Assembly (NCBI RefSeq): GCF_002159625.1
Contig: NZ_NFIZ01000004.1
Coordinates: 124,001 to 188,000, forward strand
Reading direction: 5' to 3'
Source of the DNA: Olsenella sp. An285
GTDB lineage: Bacteria > Actinomycetota > Coriobacteriia > Coriobacteriales > Atopobiaceae
Length of the DNA: 64,000 nt
The translations under genes and the position numbers were made by a program. Position 1 is the stretch's first letter. The number at the start of each line of letters is the position of its first letter. Shown here in pieces: positions 36,640 to 43,913 of the stretch. The notes beneath the pieces are model-generated. The model saw nothing but the letters and a program-made list of their open reading frames with translations. It did no database searches and had not been told where the DNA came from.

Positions 36640-37407
36640 GTGAGCAAGAGGACCGCTGACAACGAGATTTCCGCGCGGGGCGACGCGCGCGCCACGGCCG
36701 AGAAGGACGCGGCCGCCGCGGGCGCCGACGGGAGCCTCGCGCGCCGCCGTGCCATCGTGCTCGCGGTTGCCGCAGCGGTGCTCGCCGTCCTCGCGGCGTG
36801 CTGCGTCATCTGGATGCCCGAGGTCTACGCGTGGGCGTCCGACCCGGCGGCCGTGCGCGCCTTCGTGTCCGAGCACGCGGTCCTCTCGCGCCTTGCCGTG
36901 GGCGGCATCAACGCGCTCCAGATCGCCCTTGCGTTTCTCCCCGGGGAGCCCGTGGAGCTGGCGAGCGGGTACGCCTTCGGCTTCTGGGAGGGGACGCTCG
37001 TGTGCATGGCGGCGAGCGCCGCTGCCTCGAGCGCCATCTACTGGGCGGTGCGCCGGTGGGGCTGGTCGCTCGTGGGGCTCTTCTTCGACCGCAGCCACCT
37101 CGACCGCTTTGCCTGGCTCCATGACGCGCGCAAGCTCGAGCTCGTCATGCTGGTGGTGTTTCTCATCCCGGGCACGCCCAAGGACTTCCTCACGTACTTC
37201 GCCGGGCTCACGAGCATGCGCTTCCCGGCCGTGCTCGCCATCACCACGCTCGGGCGCATCCCGTCGATCGTGACCTCCACCGTGGCGGCGTCCGCCTTCG
37301 GCAGCGGCAACTACGGGGTCGCCGTGGGCTCGGTCGCGGTTGCCGTGGCGCTTGCCGCTGCGGGTGGCGCGCTGTACCGGCGCTTCGAGGCGCACGTCCG
37401 CGGGTAG
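36640..37407 (+). CDS. TVP38/TMEM64 (VTT) family membrane protein
   Basis: 255 residues, GTG start after GAAGGGAGAC. A charged N-terminal 38 residues are followed by a first helix (IVLAVAAAVLAVLAACCVIW). The VTT core contains FLPGEPVELASGYAFGFWEG, and later PGTPKDFLTYFAGLTSM and LGRIPSIVTSTVA. The family is related to DedA and may move lipids. The long in-frame upstream extension is Arg/Cys-rich and not credible. Confidence 0.88.
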   Translation: MSKRTADNEISARGDARATAEKDAAAAGADGSLARRRAIVLAVAAAVLAVLAACCVIWMPEVYAWASDPAAVRAFVSEHAVLSRLAVGGINALQIALAFLPGEPVELASGYAFGFWEGTLVCMAASAAASSAIYWAVRRWGWSLVGLFFDRSHLDRFAWLHDARKLELVMLVVFLIPGTPKDFLTYFAGLTSMRFPAVLAITTLGRIPSIVTSTVAASAFGSGNYGVAVGSVAVAVALAAAGGALYRRFEAHVRG

Positions 37408-37420
37408 GGTGCGAGCCCGC

Positions 37421-37430
37421 GTTCTTCTCG
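37421..37430 (+). repeat. GTTCTTCTCG word
   Basis: An exact copy followed by CC, in the 48-base convergent gap between the VTT gene and the HPr-like gene. Confidence 0.7.
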
Positions 37431-37455
37431 CCCGCCGCGCGCGACCATCTCATCG

Positions 37456-37710
37456 CTAGAACGTCTTGAGCAACTTCTCTATGGCAACGCTCGCCGTTGC
37501 CTCGTCCGCGCCCTCTACGCGCACGACCACGTGCTGCCCCGTGCGCACCCCGAGCATCATGAGCTCGAGCGTCTGCTTGGCGTCCACCGTGCGCCCCGCG
37601 TGCTCGAGGGTGACCCGGCTGCGCCACCGCGCGGCCTCGCTGGCAAGGAGCACCGCGAGCTGCACGTGCAGCCCCAGCGGGTCCGTGATCTCACAGGGTA
37701 GCTCTACCAT
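37456..37710 (-). CDS. Atypical HPr-family protein
   Basis: 84 residues with the HPr fold: DPLGLHVQLAVLLASEAARW, AKQTLELMMLGVRTGQHVVV, GADEATASVAIEKLL. The active His is kept (LHVQL), but the usual Arg-Pro after it (HARP) is Gln-Leu, and the regulatory Ser of the AKSIMG region is replaced (AKQTLE). It may be a PTS carrier of reduced or altered activity, or a regulator. GAGAGGAA precedes the ATG. No enzyme I gene is present. Confidence 0.8.
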   Translation of the reverse strand: MVELPCEITDPLGLHVQLAVLLASEAARWRSRVTLEHAGRTVDAKQTLELMMLGVRTGQHVVVRVEGADEATASVAIEKLLKTF

Positions 37711-37842
37711 GGGGTTCCTCTCGGGGGAGGGGCGGTCATGCCCATGACTACGTTACGCTCGCCCGGGGTGCGCTCACCCGGAGAACTCGCCGAGCGCGCG
37801 GCGCGCCGTCGGCGGACGGTAGCTTTGGGGCCGCGAGCGCGC

Positions 37843-37848
37843 TACCAT
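37843..37848 (+). promoter_or_regulatory. -10 element of the deoxyinosine glycosylase gene; possible leaderless mRNA
   Basis: TACCAT in GCGCTACCATGG (37839-37850). The ATG at 37855 begins seven bases after the box and no ribosome site is visible, so transcription may start at the start codon itself. Confidence 0.5.
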
Positions 37849-37854
37849 GGGCCC

Positions 37855-38364
37855 ATGGCAGACTACCAGCGCATATCCCACGGGTTCGACCCGGTCTTCG
37901 ACGAGCACAGCCGCGTGCTCGTGCTGGGGTCGTTTCCCTCGGTCCTCTCGCGTGAGAACCGCTTCTACTACGGCAACCCGCGCAACCGCTTCTGGCGCGT
38001 CATGTCAGACGTCCTGGGCGAGCCGGTGCCGGCGGTGGATGACGTGGACGCCAAGCGCGCGCTCCTCCTGCGACACGGCGTCGCGCTCTGGGACGTGATC
38101 GAGTCCTGTGACGTGCGGGGCTCCTCGTACGCCTCCATCAGAAACGTCGTCCCCGCGGACGTGGCTCGGATCACGGGCGCGGCGCCCGTCGGTGCCGTCC
38201 TCTGCAACGGGGGCACGGCGGGTCGGCTGTATCGTCGCTGGCTCGAGCCCGTGACGGGCATCGCCGCCGAGGTGCTGCCCTCCACGAGTCCGGCCAACGC
38301 CTCGTGGTCGCTCGAGCGTCTGGAGGCGCGCTGGCGCGAGGCCCTGCTCGCCGCGCTTGGGTAG
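37855..38364 (+). CDS. DNA-deoxyinosine glycosylase (UDG superfamily)
   Basis: 169 residues. HGFDPVFDEHSRVLVLGSFP, then SRENRFYYGNPRNRFWRVM, and a C-terminal LPSTSPANASW loop are the signatures of the family-6 hypoxanthine-DNA glycosylases. It removes deaminated adenine from DNA. Start at 37855 chosen; an ATG three codons earlier is also possible. No Shine-Dalgarno sequence is present. Confidence 0.85.
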   Translation: MADYQRISHGFDPVFDEHSRVLVLGSFPSVLSRENRFYYGNPRNRFWRVMSDVLGEPVPAVDDVDAKRALLLRHGVALWDVIESCDVRGSSYASIRNVVPADVARITGAAPVGAVLCNGGTAGRLYRRWLEPVTGIAAEVLPSTSPANASWSLERLEARWREALLAALG

Positions 38365-38430
38365 GGCCAGACCGGGGGACGGCTCCCGGTTGGCTGGCCG
38401 GCGGGCGCGGGGCCGCTCTCGGGCGGCGCC

Positions 38431-38475
38431 CGGGCACGTTCCCGGACACGTTTTCGGGCACGTTCCCGGACACGT
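38431..38475. repeat. 21-base direct repeat, two copies
   Basis: cgggcacgttcccggacacg plus T occurs at 38431-38451 and 38455-38475, identical, with a 3-base spacer. Its right end overlaps the next inverted repeat. Confidence 0.85.
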
Positions 38476-38551
38476 AACAGTCACCGTTTGAGTTTCTCCC
38501 GATTTTTATCTCGTGATATAGAACACTAAATCAAACGGTGAGTGTTACGTG
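38471..38551. repeat. Long inverted repeat with AT-rich core
   Basis: cacgtaacagtcaccgtttg plus A (38471-38491) is inverted at 38531-38551 with one mismatch in 21. The 39-base core (gatttttatctcgtgatata within it) is strongly AT-rich. Same architecture as 16288-16413. Confidence 0.85.
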
Positions 38552-38565
38552 ATGAGTGCGGGCAC

Positions 38566-38622
38566 GGGCGCACGCGGGCGTGACGGGCGCACGTGGGCGT
38601 GACGGGCGCCCGCGGGCGCACG
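38566..38622. repeat. 19-base tandem repeat, three copies
   Basis: gggcgcacgcgggcgtgac (38566-38584) is repeated at 38585-38603 with one change and more loosely at 38604-38622. Confidence 0.75.
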
Positions 38623-38641
38623 CCGCGCGGGACGGCGCAGC

Positions 38642-38675
38642 AAAAAGCCCCCGGCGCCGCGAGGACGTCGGGGGC
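38642..38675 (-). terminator. Rho-independent terminator of scrK
   Basis: Arms gcccccg (38647-38653) and cgggggc (38669-38675). On the minus strand the stem is followed by TTTTT. Confidence 0.8.
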
Positions 38676-38699
38676 AGGGGGAGAGCCGTGGCGCGCCGC

Positions 38700-39650
38700 C
38701 TAGGCGAGAAGGGCCTCGACCTCGGTGCGCTCGGGCATGGCGGGGATGGCGCCGCGCTTGCGGACGCAGAGCGACGCCACGGCGTTGCCCAGGCGCGCGA
38801 AGCCCGCGGCGTCCTCGAGCGTGACCTCGCCCGCGGCCTTGCCGCTCTCGCAGAAGCCCGCGAGGAAGCCGCCCCAGAACGAGTCGCCGGCGCCCGTGGC
38901 GTCCACGGCGTCCGCGGGGAAGCCCGGGACCTCGGCGCCGCCCTCGGAGGTGCGCACGTAGGCGCCGCCGGCTCCGAGCGTCACGGCTACGACCTTGGGA
39001 CCCTGGGCCAGGAGCGCCTCGGCCGCCGCGGCCGGGTCGGCCTCGCCCGTGAGCAGCGCGCACTCCTCGTCCGAGAGCTTCATGAGGTCCATCTGCGGCA
39101 CCACGGTGCGCATCTGCTCCACCGCGGCGTCGACGGAGGGCCAGAGGTTGGCGCGGTAGTTGGGGTCGTAGGAGAGGGTGCAGCCGGCCTCGCGCGCGCA
39201 CGCGAGCGCGGCGAGCGTGGCGGAGCGGGCGGGCTCGTCCGTGAGGGAGAGCGAGCCCACGTGGAAGACGCGCGACGCGGCGATCACGTCACGAGCCAGC
39301 TCGTCGGCGGTGATGCGGGTGTCCGCGCCGGGCTTGCGGGCGAAGGAGAACTCGCGCTCGCCGTCGGCGGAGAGCGCCACGAAGGCGAGCGTTGTGAAGG
39401 CGTCCGGGTCGCTGATGAGCCCCGTGGTGTCGATGCCCTGCTCCTCCAGGGTGGCGCGCAGGAACTCGCCGTGCATGTCCTGGCCCACCTTGCCCAAAAA
39501 GGCGGTCTTGTGCCCGAGCTTCTGCAGCGCCACGAGCACGTTGGCCGGCGCGCCGCCCGCGTTGCGCTCGAAGAGGCGCTGGCCGCCTGCGGAGGTGCCG
39601 GCGTCGGTGAAGTCTATGAGGAGCTCGCCCAGTGCAGAGACGGAGAACAT
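38700..39650 (-). CDS. scrK: Fructokinase, PfkB family
   Basis: 316 residues. A ribokinase-fold sugar kinase with N-terminal ALGELLIDFTDAG, FERNAGGAPANVLVALQKLG and the C-terminal DATGAGDSFWGGFL holding the catalytic Asp. Next to a sucrose hydrolase it most likely phosphorylates fructose. AAAGGAC precedes the ATG. A LacI-type operator sits between its -10 box and its start codon. Confidence 0.92.
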   Translation of the reverse strand: MFSVSALGELLIDFTDAGTSAGGQRLFERNAGGAPANVLVALQKLGHKTAFLGKVGQDMHGEFLRATLEEQGIDTTGLISDPDAFTTLAFVALSADGEREFSFARKPGADTRITADELARDVIAASRVFHVGSLSLTDEPARSATLAALACAREAGCTLSYDPNYRANLWPSVDAAVEQMRTVVPQMDLMKLSDEECALLTGEADPAAAAEALLAQGPKVVAVTLGAGGAYVRTSEGGAEVPGFPADAVDATGAGDSFWGGFLAGFCESGKAAGEVTLEDAAGFARLGNAVASLCVRKRGAIPAMPERTEVEALLA

Positions 39651-39666
39651 GAGGGGTCCTTTCGGT

Positions 39667-39694
39667 TGCGGAATCGATTTCACCTTCCAGTATG
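39667..39694 (-). promoter_or_regulatory. Promoter and LacI-type operator of scrK
   Basis: CATACT (39689-39694, minus strand) in GCGTCATACTGG, followed downstream by TGAAATCGATTCCGCA (39667-39682). The latter is close to the TGNAANCGNTNNCA operators of LacI regulators. The regulator gene at 41597-42580 is the natural candidate to bind it. Confidence 0.55.
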
Positions 39695-39886
39695 ACGCTC
39701 GCGCCCCGGTCGCGCGGCTCTTCTCGGCAAACGGTCCTCCCTGCCGCCCGCCGGCCTGTTGGTGACGCAGGCATGGCGTCGGGGGCCGTGGGGGCGATGC
39801 CGGGCCGGCACGGGCCTGGGCCCGTCGCGCCAGGCGCGGCCGGCACCCGCCCTGCGAGCCCCCGTTGGGAAGCGGCTTCGGCCGCG

Positions 39887-41410
39887 CTACCCGCGCGGTC
39901 GGCGCACGGCCAGCCGGCTCGCTCGCAGCGTGCCGCCCTCGGCAACGAGGGCCAGGGCGCGCGGGCCTGGGCCGGGCAGGCTGTAGGCGCTCAACATCTG
40001 GGCGCCGTCCCCAACAAAGACCTCGACCGACCCACGGTCGAGAAGGACGCGCAGCGTAAGCTCTCCGCCGGCGAGCTGGCTCTCCGCGACCGGAGCCGCG
40101 CGGTAGCCGCGCTCGCCCGCGCGCGCCGCCAGGCGGTCGAGCGCCACGCGGCGGGTCTGGTCGTCGTAGCCCACGTAGGTGAAGCCGCCGTCCGCGGTGG
40201 CGTGCACCTTGAGGCCGCAGCGCTCGGCCGTCGAGGCCCCCAGGTCGAGCGTGACGTCGACGCAGCCAACGGCGAGGTCCCCCGCGACCACCAGCTCCTC
40301 GTTCGCCGCGAGCTCGAGCGCTCCGAGCTCGCTCGCGGGGCCCCAGAGCGCCTCCAGCTCGCGCGCGGGCGCGCACCGCAGCGCGCCGTCCGCTCCCAGC
40401 GCAAGCTCGCGCGGCACGGTGAGCTGGCCGCACCAGCCGTCATCCTGCGTGGGCAGCGCGCCGCCGTTGGGGCTCATCCACCCCATGAGGATGCGGCGGC
40501 CGTCCGGCGCCTCGAGCGTCTGCGGCGCGTAGAAGTTCTGGCCCCAGTCGAGCGGGCGAAAGTCCCCCTCGGGCACGAAGGGCCCGCCAGGCCGCCACGT
40601 GCCCACCAGATAGCCGGCATTGTTGAAGTTGCGGAAGCGGTAGCCGCTCGGCCGAGCGCCCATGGCGGAGAAGCAGAGCACCCAGCGGCGGGCTCCGTCC
40701 GGTGCCTCGAGCTCAAAGAAGTCGGGGCACTCGAGCATGTAGACGCTTGGGTCGGGGTGGCGGTAGAGCACGCCCGCGGGGCGCCAGGAGAGCAGGTCCT
40801 CCGAGCGATGGAGCACGATCTCCCCGCGGCCGTCCGGGGAGCGACGGCCAACGACCATGAGCCACGCGTCACCCTGGCGCCAGACCTTGGGGTCGCGGAA
40901 GTCCCGCAGGCCCTCGGGGTTTCCCACGACGACGCCGCGCTTCTCGAAACGGATGCCGTCCGCGGAGGTGGCCAGGCACTGGACCTCGAGGTTGCCGTCG
41001 TCCTCGTTCACCCCGTTGCGCCATCGGTGCGCGGTGTAGAACGCGTAGAGGAGCCCGTCCGGGCCGGTCAGGGCGGATCCCGAGTAGACGCCTGCGCGCT
41101 CCGCCTCAAGGCTCGGCGCCAGGGCGACGGGCTCCGGGCGCCAGTGGGCGAGGTCGGCGCTCGAGGCGTGCCCCCAGTGCATGGGGCCCCACTGCGTTCC
41201 AAAGGGGTGCAGCTGGAAGAACGCGTGCCAGCGGCCGTTGTAGTGGCACAGGCCGTTGGGGTCGTTGATCCAGCCGCCGGGGGAGGTCACGTGGAAGGTC
41301 GGGTACCAGCGGTCGAGCCTCGTGGCGGCTTGCTCGGCCACGCCCTGGTCGGCGCGGGCGAGCGCCTGCTCGTGCGACGTGAAGGGGGCATTGGGATCGT
41401 CCCGAACCAT
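39887..41410 (-). CDS. scrB: Sucrose (6-phosphate) hydrolase, GH32
   Basis: 507 residues, beta-fructosidase. The nucleophile Asp50 lies in GGWINDPNG, the transition-state Asp in FRDPKVW and the acid/base Glu in ECPDFFEL. A C-terminal beta-sandwich follows. It splits sucrose or sucrose 6-phosphate into glucose (6-phosphate) and fructose, which ScrK would phosphorylate. GAGGAGG precedes the ATG. The order scrR-scrB-scrK on one strand is a standard sucrose locus. No sucrose PTS gene is in the window. Confidence 0.94.
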   Translation of the reverse strand: MVRDDPNAPFTSHEQALARADQGVAEQAATRLDRWYPTFHVTSPGGWINDPNGLCHYNGRWHAFFQLHPFGTQWGPMHWGHASSADLAHWRPEPVALAPSLEAERAGVYSGSALTGPDGLLYAFYTAHRWRNGVNEDDGNLEVQCLATSADGIRFEKRGVVVGNPEGLRDFRDPKVWRQGDAWLMVVGRRSPDGRGEIVLHRSEDLLSWRPAGVLYRHPDPSVYMLECPDFFELEAPDGARRWVLCFSAMGARPSGYRFRNFNNAGYLVGTWRPGGPFVPEGDFRPLDWGQNFYAPQTLEAPDGRRILMGWMSPNGGALPTQDDGWCGQLTVPRELALGADGALRCAPARELEALWGPASELGALELAANEELVVAGDLAVGCVDVTLDLGASTAERCGLKVHATADGGFTYVGYDDQTRRVALDRLAARAGERGYRAAPVAESQLAGGELTLRVLLDRGSVEVFVGDGAQMLSAYSLPGPGPRALALVAEGGTLRASRLAVRRPRG

Positions 41411-41460
41411 GGGACCTCCTCTGGGGCGCGCCCGTCGTGCCGGGCTGGATCGTTTTTCGA

Positions 41461-41481
41461 AGTCGTCTCAACCCCAGTATG
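41461..41481 (-). promoter_or_regulatory. Promoter region of scrB
   Basis: CATACT (41476-41481, minus) in GCGTCATACTGG. AGTCGTCT at 41461-41468 lies just downstream and recurs, inverted, in front of the LacI gene (42612-42619), so it may be part of a shared operator. Confidence 0.4.
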
Positions 41482-41596
41482 ACGCATGCGAGAAGGACGT
41501 GCCGCCCGCGGGGGGGGGCGACCATGGGGCGCCCGAGCGCACGCGAGGCAGGTGGGGCGCCCCCCATGACGTGCGCGGGTGCCGGAGCGTGGCGGC

Positions 41597-42580
41597 CTAG
41601 CGCGTGGAGTTCCTCGTGACCACCTCGTAGCCCATCTTGATCTTGCGGGAGACGTACTCCTCGCCGGTCATGAAGCCCACGAGCATCCGGGCGGCCTCGG
41701 TGCCGGAGGTCTTGTAGTGGTTGTGCACGGTGGTGAGCGTGGGCGTGACGATCTGGGAGATCTCCGAGTCGTCTATGCCCGTGACCACCACCTCGTCGGG
41801 CACGCGGTGCCCGTACTCGCGCAGGCACGTGAGCGCCCCGTAGGCGATGGAGTCGGTGGCGCAGACGATGCCGTCGAGCTCGGGGTACTCCTCCAGGAGC
41901 GCCTCCGCCTGCTCGTAGCCCGAGTCCACGGTGAACTCCGCCACGCGCATCGCGCGCTCGGGGACCTCGACCCCGGCCTCGACGCAGGCGGCGAGAAAGC
42001 CCTTCCGGCGCATCTGGCCCACGGCCACGTCCGCCTCGAAGACGCCGATGTAGGCGGGGTGCCGGGAGGTGCGCAGGGCCACGGAGGCCACGTCGTGCAT
42101 GGCATCGAGGTCGTTCTGGAACACGCAGGAGCAGCACTCCACGTTCTGATCGAGCACCACCACCGGCACGGGGAGGGAGGCGATGGCCTCCTCGTGCTCG
42201 GGCGTGACCACGGTGGCTATGAGGATGACGCCGTCCACCTGGTTCTTCTCGGAGAAGAGGCGGAGAAACTCGACCTCGCGCGCCGCGTCGTTCGAGGTGT
42301 TGGCAAGCAGCACCTGGTAGCCGGCCTCGTTGAGCACGGGCGTGATGCCCGCGACCATGCGGCTGACCGATGCCGAGTTGATCTTGGGTATGATGACGCC
42401 CACGACGTTGGTCTTGCCGGTGCGCAGCGTCTTGGCCTGGCGCGACGGCACGTAGCCGGTCTTCTCTATCACGCGGCGAATGGCCGCGCGCTTCTCCTGG
42501 CTCACGTAGCCGTCGTTGAGGTAGCGCGAGACGGTGGCGCGCGACACGCCTGCCATCTGGGCAATCTGGTTGATGTCCAT
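41597..42580 (-). CDS. scrR: LacI-family regulator of the sucrose locus
   Basis: 327 residues. The N-terminal DNA-binding helix MDINQIAQMAGVSRATVSRY with hinge VPSRQAKTLRTGKTNVVGVI is followed by a periplasmic-binding-protein-like sensor domain (DGIVCATDSIAYGAL; VTGIDDSEIS). It probably represses scrB, scrK and itself and is released by a sugar. GGGGGAG precedes the ATG. Confidence 0.9.
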   Translation of the reverse strand: MDINQIAQMAGVSRATVSRYLNDGYVSQEKRAAIRRVIEKTGYVPSRQAKTLRTGKTNVVGVIIPKINSASVSRMVAGITPVLNEAGYQVLLANTSNDAAREVEFLRLFSEKNQVDGVILIATVVTPEHEEAIASLPVPVVVLDQNVECCSCVFQNDLDAMHDVASVALRTSRHPAYIGVFEADVAVGQMRRKGFLAACVEAGVEVPERAMRVAEFTVDSGYEQAEALLEEYPELDGIVCATDSIAYGALTCLREYGHRVPDEVVVTGIDDSEISQIVTPTLTTVHNHYKTSGTEAARMLVGFMTGEEYVSRKIKMGYEVVTRNSTR

Positions 42581-42949
42581 GTGTAACTCCCCCTTATCCA
42601 GAGTGTATCTCAGACGACTCTGGGGAGGTGAGAACAATCCCGGGTGACAAGCCACGATTGGGGCGGCGAACATCCTTGGGCGGTCTGGCGGCGCCGGAAC
42701 GTTGGAAGGGTACCATGGTGGCGAGAAGAACGGCGTGCCTGCAGGTTCAAGCACGTGTGACGGGATATGTGACGGCGTGGGGGAGCGCTGGCGGGGATGC
42801 CACTGGCGCGCCGATTTGCCGTGGGAGCTGCGATTCTAAACCGTGCCTTGAGGGAAGCCCGATGAGCTGGGACTGATTTGGCCCTGTGGGATAATACTAA
42901 GGCTATTCATGTCAACAATGTGTTGCCTACAGGTTTCGAGGGACCGTTC
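42581..42949. other. Divergent regulatory gap
   Basis: No solid gene is seen. It holds the scrR promoter with palindrome ccagagt...actctgg (42598-42623) over a TACACT -10, the word CGAGAAGAAC (42722-42731) next to TACCATGGTGG, and GATAAT near 42890 ahead of the LysR gene. A 54-codon frame from 42715 with GGAAGGG upstream is possible but unconvincing. Confidence 0.45.
42598..42623 (-). promoter_or_regulatory. Candidate autoregulatory operator of scrR
   Basis: ccagagt (42598-42604) and actctgg (42617-42623) flank cgtctgagatac. The minus-strand -10 TACACT (42602-42607) lies inside, so binding would block transcription. Confidence 0.45.
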
Positions 42950-43840
42950 GTGAACATTAAGCAGCTCAGGTACGTTACCGCGATTCTATCCACGGGGAGC
43001 TTCTCCTCCGCAGCAGCATGCGAGGGCGTCTCCGTGCAGGCAGTCTCCAAGGCAATGTCGGAGCTCGAGGGAGAGGTGGGCGAACCGCTCTTCATCCGAA
43101 CGAGCAGCGGCGTGAGCCCCACCCCGCTGGGGGAGGCCTTTGGCTCGCGCGCGAACAAGGTCCTCGCCGAGTTCGACTCCCTCGAGCGTTTCGTCCGCTC
43201 GCACGACCGCGGCTCCGGCATGGGCGGACGCTTCTCCATGGGGTTTTGCATGCCGCCCTTTCAGGAGGTCGACCGGTACTGCTCGCTCGTGAAGGTCGTC
43301 GCGGAGCGCGCGCTCGGCTGCCAGGTCGAGGTCCTTCTCACCAACGGCGACGACTGCGTTGAGGAGCTCAGGGCCGGCCGCTTTGACGCCCTCATCACCG
43401 TCGGGCCCATCAAGGCGGACGGCGTGGTCTGCGGGAGCCTGGGCACCATGGCCCCCATGGTGGTCATGTCCCAGGACAACCCGCTCGCCAAGAAGAGCGA
43501 GCTCACGATCGAGGACATCAGCACCTGCCCGGTGCTCCTTGCCCCTGACTTCGAGCACTTCAACGAGAGCGTGTGCATGGCCTACGTCTGCCGGGGCGTC
43601 ACCTCGGAGCTCGTGGAGGTCTGCGACGGCGAGGCCTATCGCACCTTCCTGTTTGACCGCAACGGCCTCTCCTTCATAATGGGCAGCGAGTTCCTCGGCA
43701 AGCTCGAGGGGTGCGTGGTGCGCCCGATTGCCGCGCGCGACAGGCTGGCGGTTCCCATCTGCTTCTCCACGCTCGCGGGGTCCGGCCTGAGCTACCTCGA
43801 GTTCGCCCGGGCGCTCGTGAAGATGAAGATTCTCTCGTAG
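42950..43840 (+). CDS. LysR-family transcriptional regulator
   Basis: 296 residues, GTG start after CGAGGGA. Helix-turn-helix MNIKQLRYVTAILSTGSFSS / VSVQAVSKAMSELEGEVGEP, then a LysR substrate domain, rich in Cys for the family. Located between scrR and the amylosucrase gene and convergent with the latter; its target cannot be told. Confidence 0.85.
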   Translation: MNIKQLRYVTAILSTGSFSSAAACEGVSVQAVSKAMSELEGEVGEPLFIRTSSGVSPTPLGEAFGSRANKVLAEFDSLERFVRSHDRGSGMGGRFSMGFCMPPFQEVDRYCSLVKVVAERALGCQVEVLLTNGDDCVEELRAGRFDALITVGPIKADGVVCGSLGTMAPMVVMSQDNPLAKKSELTIEDISTCPVLLAPDFEHFNESVCMAYVCRGVTSELVEVCDGEAYRTFLFDRNGLSFIMGSEFLGKLEGCVVRPIAARDRLAVPICFSTLAGSGLSYLEFARALVKMKILS

Positions 43841-43866
43841 CGGGCGTCCATCGAACGAGGAAACCG

Positions 43867-43908
43867 GGACAGGGGGACGGAGCGGTGACAAACCCTCCGT
43901 CCCCCTGT
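43867..43908. terminator. GGGGAC-type palindrome between convergent genes
   Basis: 14-base arms gacagggggacgga (43867-43880) and complement (43895-43908). It lies between the LysR stop and the amylosucrase stop and could serve both as terminator. It belongs to the GGGGAC repeat family. Confidence 0.7.
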
Positions 43909-43913
43909 CACGT

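Larger units (their letters stand above)
38365..38641. other. Gene-free stretch with layered repeats
   Basis: No gene is seen. The stretch carries a 21-base direct repeat, an overlapping long inverted repeat with an AT-rich centre, and a 19-base tandem repeat, described separately. Confidence 0.6.

Noticed and set aside
38566-38622. Short tandem repeats as a possible CRISPR array
   Set aside because: The units are contiguous without unique spacers and no cas genes are in the window.
42715-42876. 54-residue frame with four cysteines and GGAAGGG upstream
   Set aside because: No hydrophobic or family pattern, and the start overlaps the TACCATGG promoter-like string; not enough to call a gene.
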